NCBI GenBank assembly: GCA_050084515.1
Contig: CM114271.1
Location: 3,596,001-3,660,000 of the forward strand
Reading direction: 5' to 3'
Source of the DNA: Blasia pusilla
Taxonomy: Eukaryota; Marchantiophyta; Marchantiopsida; Blasiales
Length of the DNA stretch: 64,000 bases
Positions within the stretch are counted from its first letter, which is position 1. Every line of letters starts with the position of its first letter. Shown one piece after another: positions 1 to 11,245 of this stretch. Made by a program: the position numbers and the translations under genes. A model generated the notes under the pieces. That model was not told the origin of the DNA and made no database searches. It saw only the letters and a list, made by a program, of their open reading frames with translations.

Positions 1-793
1 CAAAAGCGAAACGAAGATGTTTTTAAATGTGCAACAACTTACTCACAATTTCCAAGAATTGGACTCAATGTTGGAAGTAGAAATTAAATAAGATTGTGCT
101 ACTTACAAGTTCTACATCTTTGTTTTTTTTCAACTTGCATAGGGTATGATCTTGGATTTTTTCACTCTTTCAATTCCCACTATTTCTTATTTTCTTTTCT
201 TTACTTGACATCTATATTATTATTGGAGCGCGCCTTCTTGATTTGCAAACACCTCTATATTTGACACATGACAATTAGGCAGCAAGAAAATGTTTCTTAC
301 ACTACGGGCAACGAGAGTTTTTTTTTGAATTTGTATGTCACGTAATTAGCTTCTTCACTCTCGTGCATGGCACGCACTGTACACTACTTTCCATAATTCC
401 CCGAACAATAATTGAAAGTAAGTACTTGTGAATGTTTTCACTACAAACTAATCATGACCAAATCTAATATTAGGCACTTTAAGTTTTTCAAATCATCTTA
501 TTGATTTCTCCATTGAAATCTCCCCACTTCCTCATGCATGGTATTTTTTTCAATTCCTAGGTGGAGTCCAAGAATGACAAAGAAAATATGACAATCACAA
601 GTACGACTTACATCCTAAGCCTATGATGAATGACTCATAGCCATGCACTACCACATACAAATTGCAATCAACTCTTGCATCGAATCTCCAAATCCATACA
701 CTCCTTTATTGCAACACTAGCATATTCTAAGTACAACGGCCTTTGGCCCAAGATTCCAATGGGTACAAGTCATGTCTCTAGCTTCTCCTCGTA
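1..793. other. AT-rich non-coding flank of the chromovirus
   Basis: No convincing coding region. This is where the 3' non-coding part and 3' LTR of the minus-strand chromovirus would be expected, but I find nothing resembling the 5' LTR at 4533-5531, so the 3' LTR is either outside the window or lost. Positions about 209-270 resemble 54933-54990 near the other end of the window, suggesting a shared, unidentified dispersed repeat. Confidence 0.5.
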
Positions 794-3330
794 CTAACGT
801 ATGTGCTTCGCTTGTGTTTGCTTGAAGTCTCGCAACAACTCTTGCGCGTGTTCCAAATCCGCCTCCGCAATCCAAGTCGCCTCCTTCACATGATAGCCCT
901 TCCATTTAACCAAGTATTCATACTTGTTGGCCTGACGCCTCGACCGTAAGATGGTCTCCACCTCAAACTCCGGCTCTTCATTTATGATCACCGGGTGCGG
1001 TCTCACCACCTGTCTTCGCTCGAAACGTCCATTATCTTGAAGATATTTCTTCAACAATGAAACATGAAAGGTCAGGTGAATCTTGAACTTGTCCAGCAGC
1101 TCCAATGTATATACATCCTCAAACGGGTTTGCCACTATCACATACGGTCCAACATACTTGGCAGACAGCTTCGCAGACAACTCTTTCGCAAGAGTGAGAT
1201 TCTTCACACTCAACCACACTTGGTCTCCAACTTGCAATCGTACTTGGCGCCGACTCTTGTTAACATGCTTAACGTACTTCATTTGAGCCTTTGCAAGACT
1301 TCGCCTTGATCGCTCTTCCCATTCTCGCATTTCTACCAACAAACCTTCTGCCGTCGCTTGTCGTATTCGTGCCAATGTAGTACCCTTCGAAAGGGCTAGG
1401 TCAAGAGGCCCTTCTGGCTCTCATCCATTTTCCAGGAGAAACGGAGATTCTCCAGTTGCAAAATATTTGGTCGAGTTGTAGCAGTACTCCTCCATGCTCA
1501 ACCACTTGACCCAATCTCGTTGATCAGCATTGACATAATTCCCTAAGTACTGATTCACGATTGAGTTTACCTTTTCAGTCTGTCCATCCGTCTGTGGGTG
1601 GAAAGCCGTACTGAAACTGAGCTTGGTCTTAAACCTCCTGAACAAGTGCTTCCAGAAAGCACTGGTAAACTTTGGATCCCGATCTAAAACAATGCTCCTC
1701 GGCAAACCGTGAGCCTGCCACCAGCTATCAAGAAACAGTTGCGACGTCGTATAAGCCGTTGCGGAATCCACCGTCGGCACGAATCTTGCCAACTTGCTAA
1801 ACTGATCAACAATCATAAGTATAGCGTTGTATCCCTTAGATTTCGGAAGACTCGTAATGAAATCCATACTCACACTTTGCAAGGGTCCTTCTGGGATCGG
1901 CAAGGGATGCAACAAGCCTTGTTTCTTATCATAAGAAACTCTATTCGCTTGGCAGGTCACACAAGTCTTCACATATTGAGCAACATCCTCTTTCATGTTG
2001 GGCCAAAAGAACCGCTTCGACAGAACAACCAGCATAGATTTCTCTCCTTTATGTCCTGCCAAGGGTCCGTTGTGACACTCCGCTAACACTTTGGTTCGCA
2101 TCCTGCCTTGCCCTACATAGATCCTACTGTGCTTGAACCTTAGTAAACCATGCCTCAAACTTATGTTGGCCACCTTCTCACCATGCTTCAACTTCCTCAG
2201 GTACTCCCCTGCGTGAGCATCCTTCATATATCCTTCACGAATCCTTTTTTCTAGGTCTATTTCTTTAGGGAACATTGCTCTCAAAACCTGTGTCGTCAAT
2301 GGCATGTGTTCCTCCTTGCGACTCAACACATCTGGAATCACATTATCTTTACCTGGCTTGTGAATCAACTCAACATCCATCAGCGCCAAGGTATCATGCC
2401 ATCGCAGTTGCTTCGGTGTCACTCGATCCCGGGTCTCAAAATACTTGAGTGATATATTATCGGTGAATACTTGAGTCTTGTGGAGCCCTAAATAATACCG
2501 CCACTTCCTCAAGCAATGTACCACCGCGAACAACTCTTTCTCGTGAGTGGGCCATCTCCTTTCAGTATTGCTAAGCTTCTTGCTCTCGTATGCTACAGGT
2601 CTCCCTTCTTGCACCAACATTCCTGCAACCGCGAAATCACTAGCATCGATATGCACTTTGAACGGTTTGTCAAACTCCGGCAGATTCAATACTGGTTCCT
2701 GTGATAGAATCTGCTTCACTCGGCTGAATGCCTCATTAACTTCATGGGTCCAAGTCGTGTTGGCAAACTTTGCTGTCCAATCCGTTAGAGGTCTCACAAT
2801 TCCCAAATTTTTTTTCACATAAGTGCGATAGAACTGCACCGCACCTATGAACCTCCTCATCCCCTTTTCAGTGGATGGGGGTTCCCACTCGACAATCGCT
2901 TTCACCTTCTCCATGTCAGGACTGACGCCATCTGCACTGACCACGTGACCCAAGAATTTGATCTTGCTCAAACCAAATTCGCTCTTCTCTACATTCGCAT
3001 ATAGCTGATTTGCCCTTAACTTAGACAAGACCGCTCTCACATGTCGAACGTGCTCCTCTAGTGACTTCGAATAGATAAGTATGTCATCAATATAGATGAT
3101 AACATACTCATCCATTTCCTTGTGAAAAATGGAGTTCATCAATGTGGTGAACGTCGAAGGCGCTTTACATAGACCGAAAGGCATCACTACAAACTCAAAG
3201 GAACCGTATCTTGTCCTACACGCAGTCTTCTCCACATCTGCCTCGGCAATCCGGATCTGGTAATATCCTGACTTCAAGTCAATCCTATTGAAACATCTCG
3301 CGCCTGCCAGCCTATCGAAGAGATCCTATT
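794..3330 (-). pseudogene. pol: Chromovirus pol: RT, RNase H, integrase, chromodomain
   Basis: A nearly continuous frame. It begins inside RT at the first catalytic Asp region (R-I-D-L-K-S-G-Y-Y-Q), followed by the YIDD motif. RNase H has Asp in HIDAS, Glu in EKELFA and Asp in FTDN. The integrase has an HHCC zinc region, then Asp in SMDFI, Asp in LDRDPKF and Glu in PQTDGQTEKVN. The GPY/F-like segment and a C-terminal chromodomain (YLVKWKGY...ATWI, about 900-960) complete it. The frame is cut once at 1421-1423 by TGA, almost certainly a former Trp TGG, because the same frame continues on both sides. The RT fingers and protease are absent through a deletion near 3320. All visible catalytic residues remain, so the damage is mainly the deletion and one stop. 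Confidence 0.93.
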
Positions 3331-4389
3331 ACTAACCTTTGGTTTCGAACACACTTTCGCCCGGTGCCCCGGTTCGCCACAATTGTAGCATATGACCTTT
3401 CCATTCCCTGACTTCGAGTGCTGTCCTCCTCTTGGCTTTGCATGAAGTTCCACTCATTTTGCTGCCGGGGCAGACAACTCTCCTGGATCGTGCTGGCCCC
3501 CACTCCACACTCTTTTGAACGTCTCCTTATTTTTCGACTTCTTCAAAAAACCTTTTGGCTCAAAGGGTTTCTGGGTTTGGACCTCATCGTCCCCAATCCA
3601 CTTCGCTAGCTTCAGAAGATCCGCGCAGGTATCTGGCAAGGTCGACATTCGGTAAAGGGCCTTTTTAGCGCTCGGCTTGAGTCCACTAATGAAGATAGCC
3701 TTCTTCGCGTGCTCATCCATCTTTGGAAGAGAATTCAGTTTTGCACTAAACTCCCTCACATACGCGCTTAAGGAACCAGTCTGCTGCATCCGCACACATT
3801 CCACCGTGTCGCGCAACCCTTAGTACTCCGGAGTGAATAGATCCCCAATCAACACCTTAAACTCCTCCCAACTCAGAGGTGACTCGCCGGCCAACTATTC
3901 CTCTCGTTGAGCTGTCCACCATTGTAGCGCATGATCCTTCAGGAAAGTAACGGCTACCGTCACCTTGTCCTGCTCAGCTGCCCTCTGCGCCTCGAAGTAC
4001 AGTTCCAGTTCCGTAAGGAAATCCTTCACTTTCCGCGAGCGCCCCACCCCAGTGAATGGCGTAGGCAGGTTTATCTTGCAGAGCTTTTTGCCCGCACCCG
4101 GAGTTCGGGTGGCCTCTAACTCTGCAATCCGCTTGCTTTGCTGGGACATCTGCTCCACCAACAGCTTCAACAAGTCCAACATCTGGCTTGACTCGGTCGG
4201 TTATCTTCAGTTTGGGCCCGATGGCCCCGCGGAAGGATTCACCTCTGGAACGTCCTCACGTCTGGCGTTCAGCTCTTCGGGAGTCTCCGTCTCCTCCATA
4301 GCTTCACGGTCCGGCATTGGTTCCTCTCTTGGTTTGCGTCGCTTGATTGGGCGCTTCTTGGGTTGTTCTCCCTCGATTGCCATTTTCAA
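3320..4389 (-). pseudogene. gag: Chromovirus gag remnant
   Basis: One reading frame can be followed from about 4389 down to the CCHC zinc knuckle at 3390-3349 (CYNCGEPGHRAKVC). Along the way there are stops near 4201-4209, at 3895-3897, near 3823 and at 3454-3456, but no frameshift. The N-terminal part is basic and rich in K, R, E and P. A heptad-like region then leads into a retrotransposon-gag capsid segment with the typical A-L-Q-W-W pattern near 3900-4000. Most stops (TAA, TAG, TGA) can be explained by C-to-T or G-to-A changes from Gln, Arg or Trp codons, as expected for a methylated, decaying repeat. After the knuckle the sequence jumps into the middle of RT in another frame, so the gag end and the protease are deleted. 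Confidence 0.85.
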
Positions 4390-4518
4390 GCCAACTCACT
4401 CAGATCTCCTCCTTGTTTCTTGCGTCCCTCCTTGAGCGTCTGAGTCTAGCCGCTACCTTGGGTTTTCCCAAGCGTCCGGTTGATCCTACAACCCCAAGTT
4501 CTCGCTCACCAAGGATTA

Positions 4519-4530
4519 GCTCTGATACCA
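4519..4530 (-). other. Primer-binding site, initiator tRNA-Met type
   Basis: On the minus strand the sequence TGGTATCAGAGC begins two bases after the LTR end. This is the usual plant LTR-retrotransposon primer-binding site, complementary to the 3' end of initiator methionine tRNA. It fixes the element's orientation. Confidence 0.85.
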
Positions 4531-4532
4531 CT

Positions 4533-5531
4533 TGTCGCGCCCCTACTCTCCTTGAACGTCAATCTTTAGTGTTGCGGAAGCATACGTTCAGTAGGACACG
4601 ATCTCATTGCCGATCTGCACCCAAACACGCACTCTCATCAGCTGGGTCCGGGCCAACCAGCGTTCCAACCCACCGAGTTCTCAACTTGGCGTCTCATCAA
4701 GTTCAACCTCCTTAATTCTTAGTTCCCAAAACATGGCAAGTCCTTCAAGACTTGGAACAGACTTCCTGATTTGTCCAGGAACCTAAAATGGCACTTGCGC
4801 GCCTAGCGATCCCAACTGTTCAACGAACCTCGTGCGAGTTCCAAACCGAGACCCAAGTAATTGAGTCGCGGGGTGAAATCCAAGAGGGATGTCTAAAATC
4901 GCCTACGTAGACTTGGTTCAGGTTTTCCAACCCAACCCCAAACTCTCGATCCGTTCCATGCCCTTGAGCCGCCCCATGGCGCCCAAAGTAGGGTTCGAGT
5001 TCCAAGCACTCTCGGAGACCTTCCCCTTTACTAGTACTTCTGGGTTTCTCCAATAACCCCCCCCCTTTGGAAAAGGAGGGTCGGGCCCTTCATTGTGGCC
5101 CTCAACCCGACTCTACTTACAGTCGTTTCCGGGTTGTTTCTCAACCGCTGCTTATGCGTTTGCAGAGATCTTTAGTGCATTGAACGGATTTCCATAAGCC
5201 TTCCAACGCACCCTTGTTTAATCCAAACGCATCTTGGCGCTAAAATTTATGGTTATAAATACAGTCGGAAACTCTCAAACGCTAGTGGCGTTCCAAATCT
5301 AAATTCTTCCTTTGGCAACCCACTTCCTAGACTCAACTCCTTTCAAGTCTTGTTCCGCGTTTGGTCCAGGTTTCTCAGTCGCGACCATAACATCTGAAAC
5401 GCGAAGCCTCGCTGGCATCTCGTCTCTTGTCTCTTCTTCAAGACTACTCCAACGCGCAAACCATCTTAGCGTGAGCCCGCTAATGTTCCGATGTTCCGCT
5501 TGGAACTCGTTTGGTCATGAGGGTTGCGACA
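4533..5531 (-). repeat. 5' LTR of the chromovirus
   Basis: It is bounded by TGTCGC at one end and GCGACA at the other, the expected TG...CA inverted termini, and it sits directly beside the primer-binding site. It is 999 bp long. A second copy, clearly alignable along its whole length, lies at 57760-58776 without internal element sequence, which independently defines the LTR boundaries. Confidence 0.88.
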
Positions 5532-6259
5532 TTCACCTTCCTAAGTTGGTTGGTTGCCCTGGCGAGTCATTTCCGCTCCCTTTAAACTGCTGCGCCGCTC
5601 CATTTTTGGCTTCCAAAACCGTCGTGACGGTTCATTATTTACAATCTTGGCGCTCTTCGCAGTCTTTGTAGTCTTTATCTTCGCGCGAAGACTCTTCTCC
5701 TTTTGTCGCCGTGAAGAGTCCTCCTTTCTACTTTCTTTCAATCAATTGTATCCAAAGCATTCTGTGTCTTTCTACTCCTATTCTTAATATACCTTCCCGC
5801 TTTGTGAAGACTCTTTGACTTCTTCTGCTTCTTCCCCTTCCTTCTTTGAGTTCTTAGTCTTTGCTCTTGAGTCTTCGCTCTTTGTTCTTCATTCTTTGTA
5901 CCCAGTCTTCCCACAAACACTACCTTCATTCTTCTTTGCAAAGAAGCTTTCCAGTCTTTGTTGATTTTCTTTTATACTGTTCTTACTACGGTCTTCCTTG
6001 CGAAGCACCCGCGTCTATTCTTCTAACTTCTTTGTCTATCTTTCCTTACTTTTACACAATTCTCACTCTTCCAAGATAGTCCTTAATCTTTTAACATCTC
6101 TTGTCCTCTCATCAGAGTTCTATCAATCAATGTTTTCACACAATTTCAGTAAAGTAAGACTCTTTACTTCTGGTATTGAGTCTTTAGTCTTCGCTCAAGG
6201 AAGACTTCTGTACAAAAATTGATCTTTCTGTCAAAATTTCAAAAACATGGGCACTACAC
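5532..6259. other. Pyrimidine-rich non-coding stretch
   Basis: The plus strand is strongly T/C-rich with many short repeated words such as AGTCTT and CTTCTT. No coding sequence or recognised repeat is seen. It separates the chromovirus LTR from the integrase fragment of a different gypsy family. Confidence 0.4.
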
Positions 6260-6924
6260 TGTGTGATAGGGTCCGAGCATCGTTCAAGGCTCCGACTCCA
6301 CAGTTGCATCCACTTTCGATCATGGATTTAGGTTATAGATGGAGTTTGGATTTTGCAAGACCTTTACCATTGACCGAGCGCCATAGTCGTTATATGTTGG
6401 TGATGGTCTAGCACTTCTCGAAGTGGATAAAGTTGGTTGCGTTTCCTGATAAAGCGAGTGAGGGAGTAGCGTATGCCTTCCTAGATCAAGTGTTGAGTCA
6501 TTACGATGTACCAAGTCAGGTATTGACACACCAGGGTACGGAGTTTTGTGGGGAGTTTCAGGCCTTGTGTGAGCAGGCGTTGATCGACCACTTCACCAAT
6601 TCGCGAGATCATCTTGAGCCAGATGGACTAGCGGAGAGGGTTGTGCAGATGATGAAGAGAGGTTTATGCAAGTATGGCTTGTAGAGAGGTCATCTTCAGT
6701 TCCCGTGGTTGGCGATGGGATACAGATTCAACAGACAGGCATCCTTAGCGTATTTCTCATCGTACTTGCTGCTTTATGGTCGAGAGCCAGATTTACTTGC
6801 GGCCATTTGTCGAGATGCTGGTGAGGTGTTGAACCTTGATAACCCTCATGTATGGATGCAAGCATGTTCTCACAGGGCTGAGTTGTTTCGGAGAGTGATG
6901 TCCATGGCGTTTGATCATGGATAG
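6260..6924 (+). pseudogene. Ty3/gypsy integrase fragment (second family)
   Basis: Translation in linked plus-strand frames gives the end of an integrase zinc region (Cys-Asp-Arg near 6262), the core start (RWSLDFARPLPL), the second catalytic region (THQGTEFCGEF) and the Glu-containing segment (EPDGLAERVVQ). After a stop at 6682-6684 comes the integrase C-terminal part (MAMGYRFNRQASLA...YGREPDL, 6709-6924). There is a TAG near 6410 within the core. This family differs from the minus-strand chromovirus: the core motifs and C-terminal extension are of another gypsy type, and no chromodomain follows. No RT is seen upstream, so this is a 5'-truncated 3' end of an element, probably from the same family as the gag remnants downstream. 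Confidence 0.75.
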
Positions 6925-8649
6925 GACATAGGAGCCAGCGGACTGTCTTGAGTGTAACTTTGTCCCGAGGTATCGAATGAGGTTGAGGATAGGTCCGTTG
7001 TGTTAGGAACATCGTTTCTGTCAACTTTCATGTTGAGATCTTTCACAACTTGGTGACTTGTTGAGCAGGTCACCCGCCCCTGATAACCTATGCGCGTAGG
7101 TTACCAAGAGGATAGCTATTTTTAGGGGAAGAACCCTTTGGCTCTTCCCAACCCTATATAAGTGAGGAAGATGGCTTTCCTAAGCCATCTTTCTCATGCT
7201 GGGCCTTTGGAGCACCTCTCTTGTTATGTGTGAGATAGGACCAAGGTGCTAGCGTCTAGATTTCCTAAGAGCACATGGTGGACAAAGCTCAATATGCCAA
7301 TGTAGATTGAGGAGTGGAGATTTAGGCCGGGTGTGCCATTTTCACTACTCTTTATTTTTACATGAGAAAGATGTCAGGGGGCAGGAGGGAATTCATTGTT
7401 TGCAGCTAGGCAAGCGAGTTGCCTCGATGGGGAGTCCTTGGAGACGCTGGTTGGCATTTTTTTGTCTTTTTCTTGTTCGAAAGGCCATGCGCGGAAGCGA
7501 TGTCCATTTTTATCGGATTTCTCTAGTGCCGGTTGACATAGGACAACGATTGGGCATAGCGCAAAGTGGGGCGGCAAGTATATTGACAAGAGTTACAAGA
7601 GAAGGAGAAGAGGAGTGTGAAACCTGACTTGCAGTTGTCAGGGGGCTATCAAGTAAAGGCGGCCAAGCTAGGGCGTAACCGCCTAGGGCTAGGGTTAGGT
7701 TGCAGGTCACGGCGAGCCGAGGCCATGACAGAGGTGGACGGAAGGTGGGATGGGGCGGAGGCGGAAAGAAGGCGGGACAGGGCGGAGGCGCACGAAGTCG
7801 GGGGCAGTGAGCCACGGTCCTTCCCTTCCACGTATCCACCTCCCCCCCCATATTAAAGGAGGGTCGCGTCAGGCGGTCCCCCCTCTCTCTTCCCCCCTAA
7901 GTTTTGGAGGCCCGCATAGGGCTGCGGGCGCCCCCCCTCTCCCCATAGGGACGCAAGCCAAGGGCCCGACCCCTTTTGGGCGCACGTGGTATGCAGGATA
8001 AACATGGTAAGGAGGGCAAACATAGTAGGCAAGGCAGACATGGTGGGTCGGGTGGACGTGGTAGAGGCGTATGTGACGTGATAGACGAGCTGACATGGTT
8101 GCATTTGGATGGGGTTGAGTTGAGGTTGCGAGGCGCGTCTGGGGGTGGGCAGAGAGATTTTCAAGACATGATGTTTCTCGGGCGTGGATGGGATTTGCGA
8201 GGATTCTGATGGAGACATACACGCCGATGCTGATGGGATGTTTGACGTGTTGGTTGAGGAGAGTGTTCTGCTGCGGAGGTTGATGTACCACATGGAGGAG
8301 TGAGTGTGGACAATGCGGTAGGTTGGAGGGCGTGATCAGGTTACCTATTCGATTCCCTTTTCCCGCACTTATCTTTTGTGATTGAGAGTGCTGGATATCG
8401 GGTTGTTGTTGGGGCTAGATGGATGTAGCGATGGTGACGAGTGTAGTCTCCATGCATGTGTGGCATGTCTGTGGATATACAACGATTTCCGAGTAGGGAT
8501 CATGTGTATGATGCGAGAGTGTTAGTGGTTTAGGTGAGATAGTTGGGAGGCTCATGGTGAGCCACAGTGTTGAGTGTACATGAGGCCGGGTGTTTCGTCA
8601 CGGGATTACCATTAGTGTAGGTGAGCTAGTGAGGAGTGTGGGATACTCT
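6925..8649 (+). other. LTR-like / leader non-coding region of a gypsy element
   Basis: It lies between a gypsy integrase end and a gypsy gag start, the position of an LTR plus leader. A TATA-like CTATATAAG lies near 7152. There are GC-rich parts (7640-7980) and a segment at 8320-8380 (CAGGTTACC followed by CCCTTTTCCC) that resembles the leader of the related copy near 15410. I could not fix LTR ends. The open frames here, for example at 7853-8293 on the minus strand, are composition artefacts. Confidence 0.4.
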
Positions 8650-9480
8650 TGATGAGTCTGAGTGCTTGAGTGGATGAGACAGGGTTGTCATCACGACGTT
8701 CTTCCCGGGTTTGGAAAAAGGGGTAGTGCGAGCAATAGTAGTGGTGTGCCACGGAGTGGAGTGAGATACCGAGGGGTTACTAATGAGGAGCTACCTCAAC
8801 ATCCATTCGTGGCTGGATCGTCATCACTAGACAGCGGCTCTGTTGACGAGATCGCAGACGGAGGCAGTGTCACTTGGTAGGAGATGGACAACATGGGCCA
8901 TCGGGGCATGCATCGTTTCTCGAGTGCAGTGGGCACCATCGACTGAGATGACTTTATCCAAGAGTTCGACATGTGGTGCGATTTCCAGGAGATACGGACC
9001 TCGACATGGTTCAACCCTTTCATGGCATGGAAGGGGTTGTTCCTGCATTTGGAGGGTCCTGCGATGGATGATTATATGGAGTTTCGATCACTATAGTTAA
9101 TAGATATTGATGCATGGAGGATGTATTGGGCTCTAAGGTATGTGTTCACTAGTGGTCACGAGGCATATGATGGGATCGTGAGAGGAGAGAGACCCACACC
9201 ATAAGCCCGGAGACTAGATGGAGAAGAGGGCACTGAGATAGGCAATGTGGCAAAGACCTCTAGTGGTATAGGGCCACCCAACTTCAGTCCCACAATGGAG
9301 TTCTTCCGAAATTTGGGGAAGAGCTACTAGGGTGTACGCATCGACAAGCTGAAGAGTCTACAAGATTTTCAGCGATGATCGGGTGAGAGTCTGAGAGAGG
9401 TGTCACAACTTTCTAGGATAGATCAGATAGATCAGAGAGACCTGGTAGAGCGCCTTTGCAAGTAGAGGAGGACACGCTCA
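8650..9480 (+). pseudogene. Gypsy gag remnant, copy 1
   Basis: Frames on the plus strand match the better-preserved gag at 15729-16890. The serine-rich N-terminus (GFGKRGSASNSSG) corresponds to ERRDGGPESSSRG. Then EMDNMGHRG..., DDFIQEFDMWCD, FNPFMAWKGLFLHLEG and AMDDYMEF correspond to MDDRDRG..., HDFIPEFRSWCD, FNPFTTWNGMFHHLEG and PMDDYHEL. Further along, FSPTMEFFRNLGKSY corresponds to FNPVVEFFAKLRASY. Many stops interrupt it. It is the most diverged of the three gag copies in the window. Confidence 0.65.
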
Positions 9481-11245
9481 TGAGGTTGAGGATGACCTGC
9501 TATCGTCCTGGGAAACATGAGAGAGCAGGTTTCCCTTTTGTTTCGGCTCATTTGGAGCCATATATAGAAACTCACTATTTTGGGTAAGTTTCTATGTTTG
9601 GTAGAGTTGATTTTCCACTTTTGGAAGTGGCCTTTGACCCGCTACAATAGGTCAAGAGCCAAGGAGGTGACCTGCGAGCATAGGTTACCGAGGAGAGAGC
9701 TTGGGAGGGGGAAGGGGGTATACCTTAAGGAGAGAGAGCTTGAGAGCTCATTCTCTCTTTGTTGAACCTCTTGGCATGAAGCGGCGGACCTATGGTCTTG
9801 CTTGCCTTGTGTGTATAACCCAAGCCTTTCATTAGGAGAGTGGGTTTGGTTTGACATGAGAGACAGTGCACACCATGGAGAGATTGGTGTGAGATGTTGA
9901 GAGAGATCCATTTGATTTAGAAAGAGAGAATGAGTGAGTGAGAGAGCTTCATGGGGAGCTTGCTGGTCACTTGCTAGTTTTGCAGGTTGGGGATTGTATT
10001 CCCCATGCAGCGGTTCATGGGAGTGCTCATCGGAGCAAGAGCCGCTCACTTTTGATGTTTCCTTTGCCGATTTTTTGTGTGGAAGAGCTGCCCAATTTTT
10101 AATAGGGATTGAGTATGGGGCTAGGTTGCCCCATGCCGGTGTAGCTTTCTGGTTTATTTTTTCATCGGTTTTCGATTTGCGTTGGGAGAAATCAGCGTGG
10201 AAGCGCTGCCAAATTTTGTGTAGGAGAAAGAGACGTTGGGCTCCATGACAGTCCCCGTCACTTTTTGGTGGAAGATCAAATGGATAAATCAACTTGATGA
10301 GGTTTTAGATCAAGAAGATGTGCACGGTGTGGAAGAAATGGTGCACAATTTCAGCATTTTAAAGAGAAGTTACAATAGTTCTTGTGTGGTTGCCATAGCC
10401 ACCATTCCAAGGTGTGAGTGAAATTGCAAAATCCTTGGTGATTTCTTGAGTGGTAGAGAAAAATAAAAAATGATTGTTATCTTAGTGGATAGGACAAGGG
10501 CACATGTCCCTGGAGGTAGAAGTTGAGTGAAAATATATCTTAGGGAGAAGTTGACCCATGTGGTGAGGGATATGTCAGCCAAATCTCATGCTGACCAGGT
10601 CTAGGAGGGTGGACCCCAAGTTACGGGGGGTTATTGGAGTAAAAGGCCAAAACTAGGTAGGGGGAAGTGGACCAAGTTAGGCTAAACACATCCGCCACAG
10701 CCGCCCATGGTGACCGCCGGACCCGAGGAGCCATATTAGCGGTCATTACTGCCGTCTTTGCCGCTTGACTCTCACCGTCGGCCACGCGCATGGTCCACCG
10801 CAGTTCACGACTGCGCAGTATTACCGCGGCCTGACCTTGCAGCCGTTTGTGCCTCCTTCGGCCGTGCCTTCCCCACAGCTGCAACCACCCTTTTTTTTTC
10901 TTTTTCTCTATGTCCTTATTATGTAGCTGTACACGTTCCTCGTTCACGTTTGACCCATGTTTTTCCTCCCTTATCCCACTCTATTCCCATCTATTTTTTC
11001 CATCTATTCTTTTTCCATATCACTAGTACCTCCATACTATCTCTACATTATTTTGGGAAGGGGTTGGGCCATACTTCATAGGTGAAGATGGTAGATGAGA
11101 GTTCATACTAGGGAGAGCATTTCCGTGGATGGGGAGAGAGTCGATTACCATTAGGGCTAGTTCGAATGGGGGTTGTGGGGCGGATTTTGGTGGGGTATGT
11201 CTCTCGAGTTTGACAGAGGGGATCATGTTCTCTTCTTGGTGAGAG
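9481..11245. repeat. Non-coding repeat sequence; 10067-10345 recurs at 56520-56850
   Basis: No coding region is supported. The stretch 10067-10262 (around GATTTTTTGTGTGGAAGAG and GCGCTGCCAAATTTTGTGT) matches 56520-56760 at similar spacing, and the following GTGCACAATTT segment near 10340 matches near 56835. A TATA-like ATATATAG is near 9575. The following 10680-10900 is rich in GCC/CCG triplets, as is the leader at 56930-57110. This is probably LTR or leader sequence of the gypsy family whose gag follows at 15.7 kb, separated from it by the insertion of the LINE at 11.2-14.4 kb. Confidence 0.5.

Larger units (their letters stand above)
794..5531 (-). mobile_element. Decayed Ty3/gypsy chromovirus (LTR retrotransposon)
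   Basis: Reading on the minus strand, the order is 5' LTR (5531-4533), primer-binding site (4530-4519), gag (4389 to about 3320), then RT, RNase H, integrase and chromodomain (about 3320-794). This is the order of a Ty3/gypsy chromovirus, whose chromodomain is thought to steer integration toward particular chromatin. The protease and the N-terminal part of RT are missing, so gag runs almost directly into the middle of RT. Gag carries several stop codons and pol carries one. No 3' LTR is seen. A solo LTR of the same family lies at 57760-58776. The element cannot be autonomous. Confidence 0.9.

Noticed and set aside
7853-8293. Overlapping minus-strand frames of about 140 codons
   Set aside because: Two frames of equal length over the same repeated CATGGT-type text. 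A composition effect in gypsy leader DNA.
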